DNA of 64,000 nt from Alphaproteobacteria bacterium (lineage in GTDB: Bacteria > Pseudomonadota > Alphaproteobacteria > TMED109), in the NCBI GenBank assembly GCA_022824395.1, contig JAJDZX010000101.1, forward strand, positions 1 to 64,000. Direction: 5' to 3'. The number at the start of each line of letters is the position of its first letter. Positions within the stretch are counted from its first letter, which is position 1. The notes under the pieces were generated by a model that did not search any database, was not told the DNA's origin, and saw only the letters and a list, made by a program, of their open reading frames with translations. The position numbers were made by a program, and so were the translations under genes. Shown piece by piece: positions 26,826-39,019 of the stretch.

Positions 26826-27314
26826 ATGCCGAAGGCCATCCGTGTCGCTGACGAAGTCTGGATCGCGACGGCACATCTTCACCGCAGTCACCCGGAACGG
26901 GCAGACTTCACAATCGACGAGATCATGCAACAGGCGGAAACCGCCAACGTCACCGGCGCAGCACCGCTGCGACCCGGAGTCAAGGTTCATGTCTATCTCC
27001 ATTGCGTTGCCAACAAGCCGCCCAACCCCGGCCGGTACCGCATGCTGCTCGAGACCCCCGCCGGTCGCCGACGGCTCTATCGGCCCGGTGATCCATGTCA
27101 CCCTCGTCGGATGGCGGGCAAGCATGTTCCGAAACGCGACGAAATCCCGAGGTGCTACCGGGAACTCCTCGATTGGTATGTCACCGACTATGCCGCTCCG
27201 GCGGGCGGCCATGCCCGGGACCCCGTCCTTGCGATGCGGGGTATGGGCAAGGAGATCTGGGCGAACGAAACTGCCGACGACTACGTGCTTCGCCAACGGT
27301 CGGGCTGGCAATGA
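26826..27314 (+). CDS. Conserved-type hypothetical protein, putative antitoxin/partner of a PIN nuclease
   Basis: 162 residues, not an RHH, AbrB, HTH or Phd antitoxin by eye. It opens with KAIRVADEVWIATAHLHRSH and DFTIDEIMQQAE, a helical segment, followed by HVYLHCVANKPPNPGRYRML (beta-like) and a charged C-terminal half with WANETADDYVLR. I recognise the opening as a pattern seen in uncharacterised proteins but cannot name a function. The stop overlaps the PIN gene start (ATGA), the layout of toxin-antitoxin pairs. ATG 26826 was chosen because the upstream part of the frame is not conserved-looking. Confidence 0.65.
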   Translation: MPKAIRVADEVWIATAHLHRSHPERADFTIDEIMQQAETANVTGAAPLRPGVKVHVYLHCVANKPPNPGRYRMLLETPAGRRRLYRPGDPCHPRRMAGKHVPKRDEIPRCYRELLDWYVTDYAAPAGGHARDPVLAMRGMGKEIWANETADDYVLRQRSGWQ

Positions 27315-27733
27315 GCAGAATCTTCTGGGACACGAACCTGTTTGTGTACATGCTCGAGGACAAGGGCCAGCTTACTGAGCGCGTCGTATCGCTGCGTGAG
27401 CGGATGATCGAGCGCGGCGATGAACTGCTGACCTCCACGCTCACCCTGGGTGAAATCCTCGTCAAGCCACTGGAAGCGGGCGACGAGGCACTTGCCCACC
27501 GCTACGAGCAGGCCATCATGGCCGCCGCTGCCGTCGTTCCTTTCGATCGACCCGCTGCTCACGCCTTCGCTGCCGTTCGCCGGGACGGCACCATCCGGCC
27601 TCCGGATGCGGTCCAGCTCGCCTGCGCCTCCGTGGCGGGCATCGACCTGTTCATCACCAACGACCAGCGGCTCAGTCGGAAGGTGGTGCCCGGGGTCCAC
27701 TTCATCCAGTCGCTCGCCACAGCGCTGCTCTGA
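27311..27733 (+). CDS. PIN-domain nuclease (VapC-like)
   Basis: 140 residues beginning SRIFWDTNLFVYMLEDKG, with the DTN motif of the PIN active site. STLTLGEIL supplies the second acidic residue and RPPDAVQLACA and FITNDQRLS the last two acidic positions. All four catalytic acids appear present, so it should be an active RNase toxin or processing enzyme. It overlaps the 162-aa gene by 4 nt. The module interrupts the hrcA-grpE neighbourhood, suggesting acquisition. Confidence 0.85.
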   Translation: MSRIFWDTNLFVYMLEDKGQLTERVVSLRERMIERGDELLTSTLTLGEILVKPLEAGDEALAHRYEQAIMAAAAVVPFDRPAAHAFAAVRRDGTIRPPDAVQLACASVAGIDLFITNDQRLSRKVVPGVHFIQSLATALL

Positions 27734-27865
27734 ACTCGGGCTTGTGGCAGGAGTACGAGCGCGTCATCACGGGGGTCCGCCGCCGTCGTTACATTGCCGC
27801 TCCCTGCTGCCGGCGCAAAGTCGAGCGTGTTGAGTACGTTGAGCAGGGTGGGCAGCGTGCGCGAA

Positions 27866-27896
27866 CCCTTGCATCGGAACGCAAGCGGTACCATCT
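27866..27896 (+). promoter_or_regulatory. Sigma-32-like heat-shock promoter of grpE
   Basis: CCCTTGCA at 27866-27873 resembles the RpoH -35 box, and ACCATCT at 27890-27896 the CCCCATnT -10 box. CTTG to CCAT distance is 23 bp, identical to the element before dnaK. Transcription would begin about 26 nt upstream of the TTG start. Confidence 0.5.
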
Positions 27897-27928
27897 GCAC
27901 CATCTGCCTGCACGGGGGATGACCGGCC

Positions 27929-28672
27929 TTGACCGACCAGAACGACGCCAAGCCGACGGCGACCGACGACCTGCCCGAATCCGACGTCACGGCAGAACCG
28001 GAGTCTCACGTTCCGCCCGACCCGGCCGCCGACGAGGCGCCGCCGGCCGAGACCGAGGATCTCGAGGCCAGGGTCGCCGCACTCGAAGCCGAAGTCGCCG
28101 CCGAGCGGGACCAGGCGCTCCGCGCCCGGGCCGAGGCGGAGAACACCCTGAAACGCTCGGCGCGCGAGCGCGCGGAGGCCGTCCGGTACGGAACGTCGGG
28201 CCTGGCCCGCGACTTGCTGGAGATCGTCGACAACCTGGAGCGCGCCTTGGCGAGTATGCCGGAGGACGGGGCGGCCAAGGCGGAGGACGTGGCCGCCTTG
28301 CGCGAGGGTGTCGCGCTGACCCTGCAGGAACTCAACGCGAAGTTCCGCCGCCACGACATCCAGCGCATCGCCCCGGCGCCCGGGGAACCGTTCGACCCGA
28401 ACTACCACCAGGCCGTGACGCAGATCGCGCGGCCCGACCTGCCGGGCGGCGCGGTGGCCGAACTCCTGCAGCCGGGCTACCGGCACCACGACCGCCTGCT
28501 GCGCGCGGCCGTCGTGGCGACCACGCCGAAGGAAGCCGGCGAGACGGTCCCTGAGGAGGCGGCGTCCAATGGTGCCGCCGAAGCGACGCCAGGTCCCGAT
28601 GCGGACGAGCCGGAAGCGACGGACGCGGACACCGCCAGCTCGACGGCTGAAACTGCCCGGACCGACGCATGA
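27929..28672 (+). CDS. grpE: Nucleotide exchange factor GrpE
   Basis: Releases ADP from DnaK during the chaperone cycle. 247 residues: an acidic disordered head (1-45), a long coiled coil (LEARVAALEAEVAAERDQAL, about 44-95), the four-helix segment, and the beta wing with FDPNYHQAV and GYRHHDRLLRAAVV. An acidic/alanine-rich tail after residue 195 makes it longer than the usual ~200. The TTG 27929 start follows GGGGGATGACC. The stop overlaps the next gene (ATGA). Confidence 0.94.
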   Translation: MTDQNDAKPTATDDLPESDVTAEPESHVPPDPAADEAPPAETEDLEARVAALEAEVAAERDQALRARAEAENTLKRSARERAEAVRYGTSGLARDLLEIVDNLERALASMPEDGAAKAEDVAALREGVALTLQELNAKFRRHDIQRIAPAPGEPFDPNYHQAVTQIARPDLPGGAVAELLQPGYRHHDRLLRAAVVATTPKEAGETVPEEAASNGAAEATPGPDADEPEATDADTASSTAETARTDA

Positions 28673-29649
28673 CCGACGGGCAGCCCCTGGCGCTCGGCGA
28701 CGGGGCGGTCCGGCTGATGCTGCCGGCGAGCTGGCGCCTGCGCGAGGCCGAGCGGGACCGGGCGAAGGCGAGCTTTCCGTTCGGCGACTACCCCGTCCTC
28801 GGGATCAGCGTGGTGTCGGTCGACGACCCCGACGCGGTGGCGCGGGGTGAGCCCGGCGATTACCTCCACGGCGGCGATGCCGGGCTGGTCGCGGACGGTG
28901 ACCCCGAATCGGGCTGGAACCTGAGCTACCGGGCGGTCCTGGACGGCAACGAGGAGGTCCGGATCTGGCGGCGCGCGGCGGTGTTCGGCGAGCGCTACTT
29001 CCGGATCGTGACAATGGCACTGGCCCACCCGGCCACCGACGAGGCGCGGGGCATCGTGGACGGTGTGGTCGACGACATCGAGACGGTGGCCGCGGGCATC
29101 TCGTTCGCCGCCGGCGAGACGGCGCTCGACCGGGAAGCCCGCGCGGAGCGCCGGGCGGGTGCGGTCGCGCTGCAGCGGGCGACCCCGTGGCCCGGGGTTG
29201 CGATCCGGCTCCCGGCCGGCTGGACGGAACTTCCGGAGTCCGGTGCGCGGGTGCTGGTCCTGGAGGCGCCGGACCTCCCGGGGACCTGCCTCGTCCTGGA
29301 GGGCGACGACCGGAGCCTCTCGCAGGCGCCGCCCGATGCCGAGGCCACCGTCCAGCTGATGCACTCGATCGCCGAATCCAAGCAGGCGGGCGACATCCTG
29401 ATCCGGAGCGGCAGCGCGGGGGAGTACATGCTGTCGTGCAGCCGGATCAACCGGGACCACCCGGAGGCGGGCCCGCTCTGCGAGCGGTTCTGGCACCGCT
29501 TCCTGTTCACGCCGGGGCGGCTCACCACCCTCAACGCGACCTTCGTCTACCCCGAGGCCACCGACGAGCCGGAGTACCACGCCGCCCTCGCGCGCGTGCT
29601 GTCCCGGGTCATGACCGAGGCCGAGGTCGCGGTGCCGGATCCCGACTGA
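28669..29649 (+). CDS. Unrecognised protein with two tandem DcrB-like repeats
   Basis: 326 residues, soluble, no signal peptide. Two halves look homologous. Each begins with a strand and an LP-x-x-W element (GAVRLMLPASWRLREAE at 12-28; GVAIRLPAGWTELPES near 175-195), continues through a sheet with LGISVVSVDD or GTCLVLEGDD, and ends with RYFRIVTMALAHPA or RLTTLNATFVYPEA plus a helix. This resembles the DcrB/PsbP-like alpha-beta fold, an inference from pattern. ATG overlaps the grpE stop, so it is co-translated with grpE between two heat-shock promoters. Function unknown. Confidence 0.75.
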   Translation: MTDGQPLALGDGAVRLMLPASWRLREAERDRAKASFPFGDYPVLGISVVSVDDPDAVARGEPGDYLHGGDAGLVADGDPESGWNLSYRAVLDGNEEVRIWRRAAVFGERYFRIVTMALAHPATDEARGIVDGVVDDIETVAAGISFAAGETALDREARAERRAGAVALQRATPWPGVAIRLPAGWTELPESGARVLVLEAPDLPGTCLVLEGDDRSLSQAPPDAEATVQLMHSIAESKQAGDILIRSGSAGEYMLSCSRINRDHPEAGPLCERFWHRFLFTPGRLTTLNATFVYPEATDEPEYHAALARVLSRVMTEAEVAVPDPD

Positions 29650-29668
29650 GGGAGCCCGGCCGCGCCGC

Positions 29669-29698
29669 CTTGCAGGGGGCGCGCGTCGTTCCCATATA
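29669..29698 (+). promoter_or_regulatory. Sigma-32-like heat-shock promoter of dnaK
   Basis: CTTGCAG at 29669-29675 and CCCATATA at 29691-29698. CTTG to CCAT is 23 bp, as before grpE. The -10 box matches the RpoH consensus CCCCATnTA in all but one position. The start of transcription would lie near 29705, giving a leader of about 57 nt. Confidence 0.6.
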
Positions 29699-29762
29699 CC
29701 GTTTCTTGCCCAATACGAATGTCCGCCGCCGGTAAGGGCCGCGGGTCCCGGAGGAGAATGCA

Positions 29763-31715
<1,953 letters not shown>

Positions 31716-31765
31716 GAGCCGGCGCCGTCGGGTCCCGGCGGCGTCCGTTTCTGCTCCGCCGCTAG

Positions 31766-33692
<1,927 letters not shown>

Positions 33693-33696
<4 letters not shown>

Positions 33697-34676
33697 ACGG
33701 GGATGCGCCACCGGTTCGGGTGGCGTTCAACGGGGTCATGGGCGCACGCTACGCGGAGCTGCTCCAGGCGAGCCTGGCGCTGCCGCACACGCTGCGCTGC
33801 GCGGGTGCCGACCCCGATGCCTGGGCGGATGCGCTCGCCACCGCTGAAGTCGTCATCAGCATGGACTGGCCGACGAGCAGCCCGCCGGCGCCGAGGCTGC
33901 GCCTGCTCCATCTTCCGGGCGCCGGCACCGATTCGGTCGACGTCGCCGCCCTGCCCGCGGGTTGCGCCGCCTGCAACGTGTTCGAACACGAGGTGCCGGT
34001 CGCCGAGTACTGCATGCGGGCCATGCTCGAGCATGCGATCGGGGTAACGGCGACCGACCGGCGGTTCCGCTCGGGCGACTGGTCCGACAGCCTGGTGGCG
34101 GGCGGCCCCACCCATGGCGAGCTGCAGGGTCGGGTCCTGGGCATTCTCGGCTATGGCCGCATCGGGCGGGCCCTGGCGAAGCGTGCCGACGCGTTCGGCA
34201 TGGAGGTCCGGGCGGTGACCGCCCATCCGGCCCCGGAGCCCCCACTTGCCGAGGCCGTGGCGCCGGACCGGCTGGCCGAGGCTGCCGCGCGGTACGACTA
34301 CCTGGTGGTGGCGTGCCCGCTGACCCCGGCCACGCGCGGCATGGTGGATGCGCGGGTACTGGCCGCGATGAAGCCCGAAGCCGTGCTGATCAACGTCGGG
34401 CGCGGACTGGTGGTCGACGAGCACGCACTGTTTCGGTCCCTGGAGCGCGGAGACATCGGCGGTGCGGTCATCGACGTGTGGTACCGCTATCCAGGTTCGA
34501 CCGGGCCACGGGATGTCCGGCCCTCGCAGTACGACTTCGAGAGCCTTCCCAACGTCTGGATGACACCGCACACGTCGGCCTGGAGCACCCCGATGCTCGA
34601 GCGGCGGTTTGCGATCATTGCCGACAACATCATCCGGATGCGCGAAGGCCGGCCGCTTCTGAACCGCTTCGCCTGA
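33693..34676 (+). CDS. D-2-hydroxyacid dehydrogenase family protein
   Basis: 327 residues. The Rossmann motif is GRVLGILGYGRIGRALAKRA (about 147-166). ACPLTPATRGMVDARVLAAM, NVGRGLVVDE and MTPHTSAWS carry the substrate-binding arginine, the acidic residue and the active-site histidine. A glyoxylate/hydroxypyruvate, phosphoglycerate or related reductase is possible. GTG 33693 overlaps dapB (GTGA) and gives the normal family length; the much longer upstream frame is a shadow of dapB. Confidence 0.85.
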
Positions 34677-34830
34677 CGGCCAGCCCCCCGGTCCCCGGCA
34701 GGATTACGCAGGCCCGCCCAATGGCCGGTCGGTGAACGGTTCCGGCGGCGGCGCGCCGATCGGCCGGGCCCATCGCTGCTCGCCGCCGTCGCTGGCGCGA
34801 TCCGCGCCGGCCTTCCGCACCTCCAAGCGC

Positions 34831-34917
34831 GCTAGAAATCATAAGGAAATATTATATATAATATAATTACTAAGTATTGGACTTTATACATAAAGATTGC
34901 CAATTTCTTGTCAGGAC
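34831..34917. promoter_or_regulatory. Very AT-rich island upstream of oxyR
   Basis: About 85 bp of strongly AT-rich DNA in a high-GC region, including the perfect palindrome ATTATATATAAT at 34851-34862. It lies in the 584-bp gap between the dehydrogenase gene and oxyR. A strong promoter region, a DNA-unwinding/curved element or transferred DNA are all possible. No single promoter can be pinned down. Confidence 0.45.
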
Positions 34918-34977
34918 AGGAGCCGTCAGACGTGCGAGCGGTCGACCGGCTCCGGGAAACCGGGACGGGAGACGACC

Positions 34978-35256
34978 ATGGGTGATCGAGCAGACATTCC
35001 GATCGACCAGAGGGCGTCGGGCAACGCTCAGGCGCGACGATCCGGGCAACCGCTTTCGGACCATCGACTGCGGGGCCGCAGCGTGCGACCGACGGCGCCC
35101 GGTCCGGTAGGCGGGACGAAGCGCGTTGCGGGCTCCCGGCCACGGGCATCGTGCGTGAACGCGCGGGTCCACGGTCCGTCCGGCGGCGGGATCAGCCGGC
35201 GCGATGGTTCTCGATGGCCTGCCCCGGGGGCGGGCCGTCCGGCAAGGAAAGGATGA
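34978..35256 (+). CDS. Possible small basic protein upstream of oxyR
   Basis: A 92-codon frame starting ATG 34978 after GGGAGACGACC and ending 4 nt before the oxyR start. The product begins MGDRADIPIDQ and is rich in Arg, Gly, Ser and Pro, without recognisable domain. Support is positional only: a good ribosome binding site, an AT-rich promoter-like region upstream and tight spacing to oxyR. Composition is also what a random frame in GC-rich DNA gives, so it may not be real. Confidence 0.25.
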   Translation: MGDRADIPIDQRASGNAQARRSGQPLSDHRLRGRSVRPTAPGPVGGTKRVAGSRPRASCVNARVHGPSGGGISRRDGSRWPAPGAGRPARKG

Positions 35257-35260
35257 CGAG

Positions 35261-36226
35261 GTGAAGGTAACGTTACGTCAGCTGCGGTACTTCCGAGCGC
35301 TGGTCGAGCACGGCTCGTTCAGTCGGGCGGCCGAAAACGTATTTGTCAGCCAGCCGGCGCTGTCGCTGCAGATCCAGGAGCTGGAAGGCACGCTGGGCGG
35401 CCCGCTGGTCGAACGCGACCGCCGCGGGATCATCCTGACCCAGATGGGCCGGGATGTGCATCAGCAGGCGCTGCGGGTGCTCGACGAGGCCCTGCTTCTC
35501 GAGACATTGGGCAAGCGGTTTGCAGACACATCGCTGCGGGTCGCCGTCGGCATGGTGTCGACGCTTGCGCCGTACCTGCTCGGCGGGGTGCTCGAGCGCC
35601 TGCAGTCGGCGTCGCCGCGGATCGATCTCGATCTCAGGGAGGCTCCCGGTCAGACCCTGGTATCCGACCTCCTTGCCGGTCGTCTGGACGCCGCGGTCGT
35701 TTCGCTGCCGCTGGGGTTGCTGGAGCTCCCAGAACGGGAACTCTTCGAGGACCGTTTCCTGATCGCCGCCCGCTCCGAGCGGATCGCCGCCGTGAACCAC
35801 GCGTTCAAGGGTGATCCGCGTCCGCCGGACCTGGCGCGCGCCGACATCGGGCCGCTGCTCACGCTCGATGAGGGGCACTGTCTGGGCGAGCAGATCCGGG
35901 GCGCTTGCGCCACGTGGCGGCTGCAGGACGTGCGTCGCGGTGCGGGATCGTTGACCACCCTGAGCAGGCTCGTTGCCAGTGGCGCCGGTTTGACCCTGTT
36001 GCCGGAGACGGCAGCGCTCGCCGAGCGGGCGAACGCCCCCGAGCTGAACCTGCTGCGGTTTGCCGATCCCGAGCCCTCGCGGCGCATCGGCCTCGTGCAT
36101 CGCGTGGCCTCGCACGGTCAGCAGTGGATCGAGGTCCTGGCTGACGCGGTGACCGAAGCCGGCGAGGCGCTCGTCGAGCAGGCCCGCGCGGCGGTCCGGA
36201 ACGGCGCGGCCGCCGTCGCCGCGTAA
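35261..36226 (+). CDS. oxyR: LysR-family hydrogen-peroxide regulator, OxyR-like
   Basis: 321 residues. N-terminal LysR winged helix (TLRQLRYFRALVEHGSFSRA, QPALSLQIQELE), then the two-lobed sensor domain. LLTLDEGHC and RGAC place cysteines at about 207 and 216, nine residues apart, exactly as C199 and C208 of E. coli OxyR that form the peroxide-sensing disulfide. The following ASGAGLTLLPE also matches. GTG 35261 follows AAGGATGACGAG. No catalase or peroxiredoxin gene is adjacent; xth follows 151 bp downstream in the same direction. Confidence 0.9.
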   Translation: MKVTLRQLRYFRALVEHGSFSRAAENVFVSQPALSLQIQELEGTLGGPLVERDRRGIILTQMGRDVHQQALRVLDEALLLETLGKRFADTSLRVAVGMVSTLAPYLLGGVLERLQSASPRIDLDLREAPGQTLVSDLLAGRLDAAVVSLPLGLLELPERELFEDRFLIAARSERIAAVNHAFKGDPRPPDLARADIGPLLTLDEGHCLGEQIRGACATWRLQDVRRGAGSLTTLSRLVASGAGLTLLPETAALAERANAPELNLLRFADPEPSRRIGLVHRVASHGQQWIEVLADAVTEAGEALVEQARAAVRNGAAAVAA

Positions 36227-36377
36227 CCCGTTCCATCCGGGCCGGCTGCATCCGAGAGACCTGGACGTTGCGGTAGTCCCCGGAGACGGTTGAGAGCATC
36301 CCGACCGTGCGGGCCACCGCGCGCCGGGCGGGATACGATGGCCGGTCCTGTCGCGGCGCGAGGAAGGGCCCGGATAC

Positions 36378-37163
36378 ATGCGGATCGTGAGTTGGAACGT
36401 GAACGGAATCCGAGCGTGCACGCGTCGTGGCTTCGTGGACTTCCTGGCGCGCTCCGATGCGGATGTCGTGGGGATCCAGGAGGTCAGGGCGCTCCCGGAG
36501 CAGGTGCCCGAGACCGCCCGGTTTCCCGCCGGCTGGCATGCCGCGTTCGTACCGGCCGAGCGCCGCGGGTACAGCGGTGTCGGGGTGTACGCGAAGGTCG
36601 AGGCGGAGCGGCTGGAGACCGGGCTCGGCGATCCGCGCTTTGACATCGAGGGCCGCTACATGGCCGCCCACTTCCGGGGCGATCGCGGGCGGTTCGTCGT
36701 GGCCAACGTGTATTTTCCGAAAGGCAGCGGGAAGGATCGCGACAACAGCCGCGTCCCCTACAAGCTCGACTTCTACCAGGCGGTCTTCGAGCGGGTCCAG
36801 CGCCTCCGGCGCCGATGCCCGGTGTTCGTGATCGGCGACTACAACACCGCACACCGCGCCATCGACCTCGCACGTCCGAAGACCAATGTGAAGAGCAGCG
36901 GGTTCCTGCCCGAGGAACGGGCGGAACTCGACCGCTGGGCGGAGGCTGGCTGGGTCGACACATTTCGCGCGCTGCATCCCGATGACCCGGGGCACTACAC
37001 GTGGTGGCGCCAGTGGGGCGGAGCCCGGGAGCGGAACGTCGGCTGGAGAATCGACTACGTGCTGGCCTCGCCGGCGGCGATGAAGCGGGTACGCAACGCC
37101 TTCATCTGGCCGGACGAGCAAGGCTCCGACCATTGCCCGGTCGGTGTGGACGCCGACCTTTAG
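36378..37163 (+). CDS. xth: Exodeoxyribonuclease III / AP endonuclease
   Basis: 261 residues, standard. MRIVSWNVNGIRACTRRGF opens the fold. DVVGIQEVRA has the metal-binding glutamate (E34-type), VIGDYNTAHRAIDL the catalytic aspartate and asparagine, and WRIDYVLAS with SDHCPVGVD the C-terminal histidine pair. It cuts DNA at abasic sites and trims 3' blocks, fitting its place beside oxyR as part of oxidative-damage repair. The usual xthA glutamate motif reads IQEVR instead of LQETK. Confidence 0.94.
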   Translation: MRIVSWNVNGIRACTRRGFVDFLARSDADVVGIQEVRALPEQVPETARFPAGWHAAFVPAERRGYSGVGVYAKVEAERLETGLGDPRFDIEGRYMAAHFRGDRGRFVVANVYFPKGSGKDRDNSRVPYKLDFYQAVFERVQRLRRRCPVFVIGDYNTAHRAIDLARPKTNVKSSGFLPEERAELDRWAEAGWVDTFRALHPDDPGHYTWWRQWGGARERNVGWRIDYVLASPAAMKRVRNAFIWPDEQGSDHCPVGVDADL

Positions 37164-37295
37164 CAGGCGGCCCGGAACAGGACGATCCGACCGACTGCGG
37201 CGGGACTCCGGCATTCCCGCGACGGACCGGCCGCGGCCGGTGGCCGGCCACGACGGACCCGGAACCGACGGCAGGCACGCCGCGGGAGACGGCCT

Positions 37296-37832
37296 TCAGA
37301 ACGAGGAGCCCTCGGTCTTGAGGAAGGCGGTCTCCTCGGTCGTGGAGGGCCGCGACAGCACCGCGTTGCGGTGCGGATAGCGCCCGAAACGGTCGATGAT
37401 CGCCTTGTGCTGCAGTTCGTAGTCCAGGCTCTCGGCATCACCCAGCGATGCGAAGAGCGGCACGGCGATCTCGTGCACAAGTGCCGATTCACTGTGCTGG
37501 TACGGCATGTAGAGGAAGCCCCGCCGCTCCGCCGGGAGCTCCCGGTCGGCGCCGGCCCGCACCGCTTCCTGCGCCAGCACCAGCGCCATCCCGTCGTTGG
37601 CGAAGGCGCGCGCATCGTCGCGGTAGAGGTTCCGGGAAAATTGATCGAGCACGATGATCTCGGCGAGGCGCCCCTCGGGGCTGGCCCGCCAGTCGTGGAG
37701 CTCGGCGCGGACGGCCCGCGCATGGAGAGCGCCGAACTGCACGCGGATCGCGTCATCGAAGTCGGGGTCCTTGGCCCACCACTGGTCGGGGCCGTGACGT
37801 TGGAACCAGAACGTGAGCAACTGCTGGATCAT
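37296..37832 (-). CDS. DUF924 family protein
   Basis: 178 residues starting MIQQLLTFWFQRHGPDQWW, the standard start of DUF924, with IIVLDQFSRNLYRDDARAFA and FLYMPYQHSESALVHE. The family is all-helical and TPR-like; its function is unknown. The frame continues upstream without similarity. It is convergent with xth and divergent from the ABC importer genes. GC-rich inverted sequences fill the 130-bp gap to xth. Confidence 0.88.
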   Translation of the reverse strand: MIQQLLTFWFQRHGPDQWWAKDPDFDDAIRVQFGALHARAVRAELHDWRASPEGRLAEIIVLDQFSRNLYRDDARAFANDGMALVLAQEAVRAGADRELPAERRGFLYMPYQHSESALVHEIAVPLFASLGDAESLDYELQHKAIIDRFGRYPHRNAVLSRPSTTEETAFLKTEGSSF

Positions 37833-37999
37833 TCTCCGTCCTCCCGCGCGAAGGGCGTCAACATACGCACGCCGCGCTACCCAGGCCGACGGGCGCCGGT
37901 CAGGCGAGAGCCAGGCATGATCGCTGGCCACGCTCGTTCCGCTCGCACAATGGGGCCCCTCCGAGGCTACGCTAGCGGCACCGTGGGCAGGAGCCGGCC

Positions 38000-39019
38000 A
38001 TGCGCAACGCTGTGATCCTCGCGACGATGTTGGCGGTGACGGGCGCGGCCGATGCGCGGTCGGTCACCGATTCCGCGGGCCGGACGGTCACGATTCCAGA
38101 AACGGTGCAGCAGGTCTACGCGGCCGGACCGCCGGCGGCCGTCCTGCTGTACGTGCTTGCCCCTGACCGCCTGATCGGCTGGCCGCGGGCGCCGTCCCGC
38201 GAGGACGAACGGTATTTGCCGGAAGCGTACCAAGGGCTGCCCGAAACCGGCCGGCTCACGGGGCGCGGCAATACGGCTAACCTCGAAGTCGTCCTTCGTG
38301 CCAAGCCCGACCTGATCTTCGATTTCGGGGCGGTTCGCGGTGCCCACGTCTCGCTGGCCGACCGCCTGCAGGCCCAGACCGGTATCCCGTACCTGTTGAT
38401 CGACGGGCGGTTCGAACACACCGCGGCCGCATTGCGCCTGATGGGCGATGTGCTCGGCGTCTCCGAGCGTGCCGAGGAACTCGCGGTCTACGTGGAAACG
38501 CTGCTCGCCGAACTCGCGGACGCACTGGCGGGCATTCCGGAGGAACGGCGGCCACGCGTCTACCTGGCCCGGACAGCCTCCGGGCTCGAGACCGGCCTGC
38601 AGGGTTCGATCAACACCGAGATCATCGAGCGGGCCGGCGGGCGCAACGTGGCCGGCGCTGACCCCGACGAGCGGAGCCGGCGCGGCCTCACGCAGATGTC
38701 GGCCGAGCAGGTGATCCTTGCCGATCCGGACATGATCATTACGTGGGACCGGGAGTTCTATGCGCAGGTGTGGGGAAGCCCGCTCTGGTCGCCGATCGAT
38801 GCCGTGCAGCGGGGGCGCGTGTTCCTGGCGCCGACGTCGCCGTTCGGCTGGATCGATCGGCCGCCGTCGATCAACCGCGTCATGGGGCTTCGCTGGCTGG
38901 GCAGTCTCTTCTATCCCGATCGAATGCAGCTGGACTGGCGGCGGGAAGTCCGGGCGTTTTACCGACTGTTCTATCATGTCGACCTGACGGTCGAGCTGCT
39001 GAGCCGATTGACCGATTGA
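38000..39019 (+). CDS. ABC transporter periplasmic binding protein (metal/siderophore/B12 class)
   Basis: 339 residues with a signal peptide (MRNAVILATMLAVTGAADA). The class III binding-protein fold is seen in GRTVTIPETVQQVYAAGPPA, TANLEVVLRAKPDLIF, a central backbone helix, and C-terminal WIDRPPSINRVMGLRWLGSL. Relatives carry iron chelates, haem, cobalamin, nickel or molybdate. The RPPSINR ending is seen in several metal-type binders, so ligand is open. AGGAG precedes ATG 38000. No cobalamin riboswitch box was seen in the leader. The stop overlaps the permease gene. Confidence 0.88.
   Translation: MRNAVILATMLAVTGAADARSVTDSAGRTVTIPETVQQVYAAGPPAAVLLYVLAPDRLIGWPRAPSREDERYLPEAYQGLPETGRLTGRGNTANLEVVLRAKPDLIFDFGAVRGAHVSLADRLQAQTGIPYLLIDGRFEHTAAALRLMGDVLGVSERAEELAVYVETLLAELADALAGIPEERRPRVYLARTASGLETGLQGSINTEIIERAGGRNVAGADPDERSRRGLTQMSAEQVILADPDMIITWDREFYAQVWGSPLWSPIDAVQRGRVFLAPTSPFGWIDRPPSINRVMGLRWLGSLFYPDRMQLDWRREVRAFYRLFYHVDLTVELLSRLTD

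Noticed and set aside
24457-29762. CIRCE element for HrcA
   Set aside because: No TTAGCACTC-N9-GAGTGCTAA-like inverted repeat was found before hrcA, grpE or dnaK.
37833-37999. Cobalamin riboswitch before the ABC importer
   Set aside because: The leader is short and lacks a recognisable B12 box, so the importer cannot be assigned to cobalamin.
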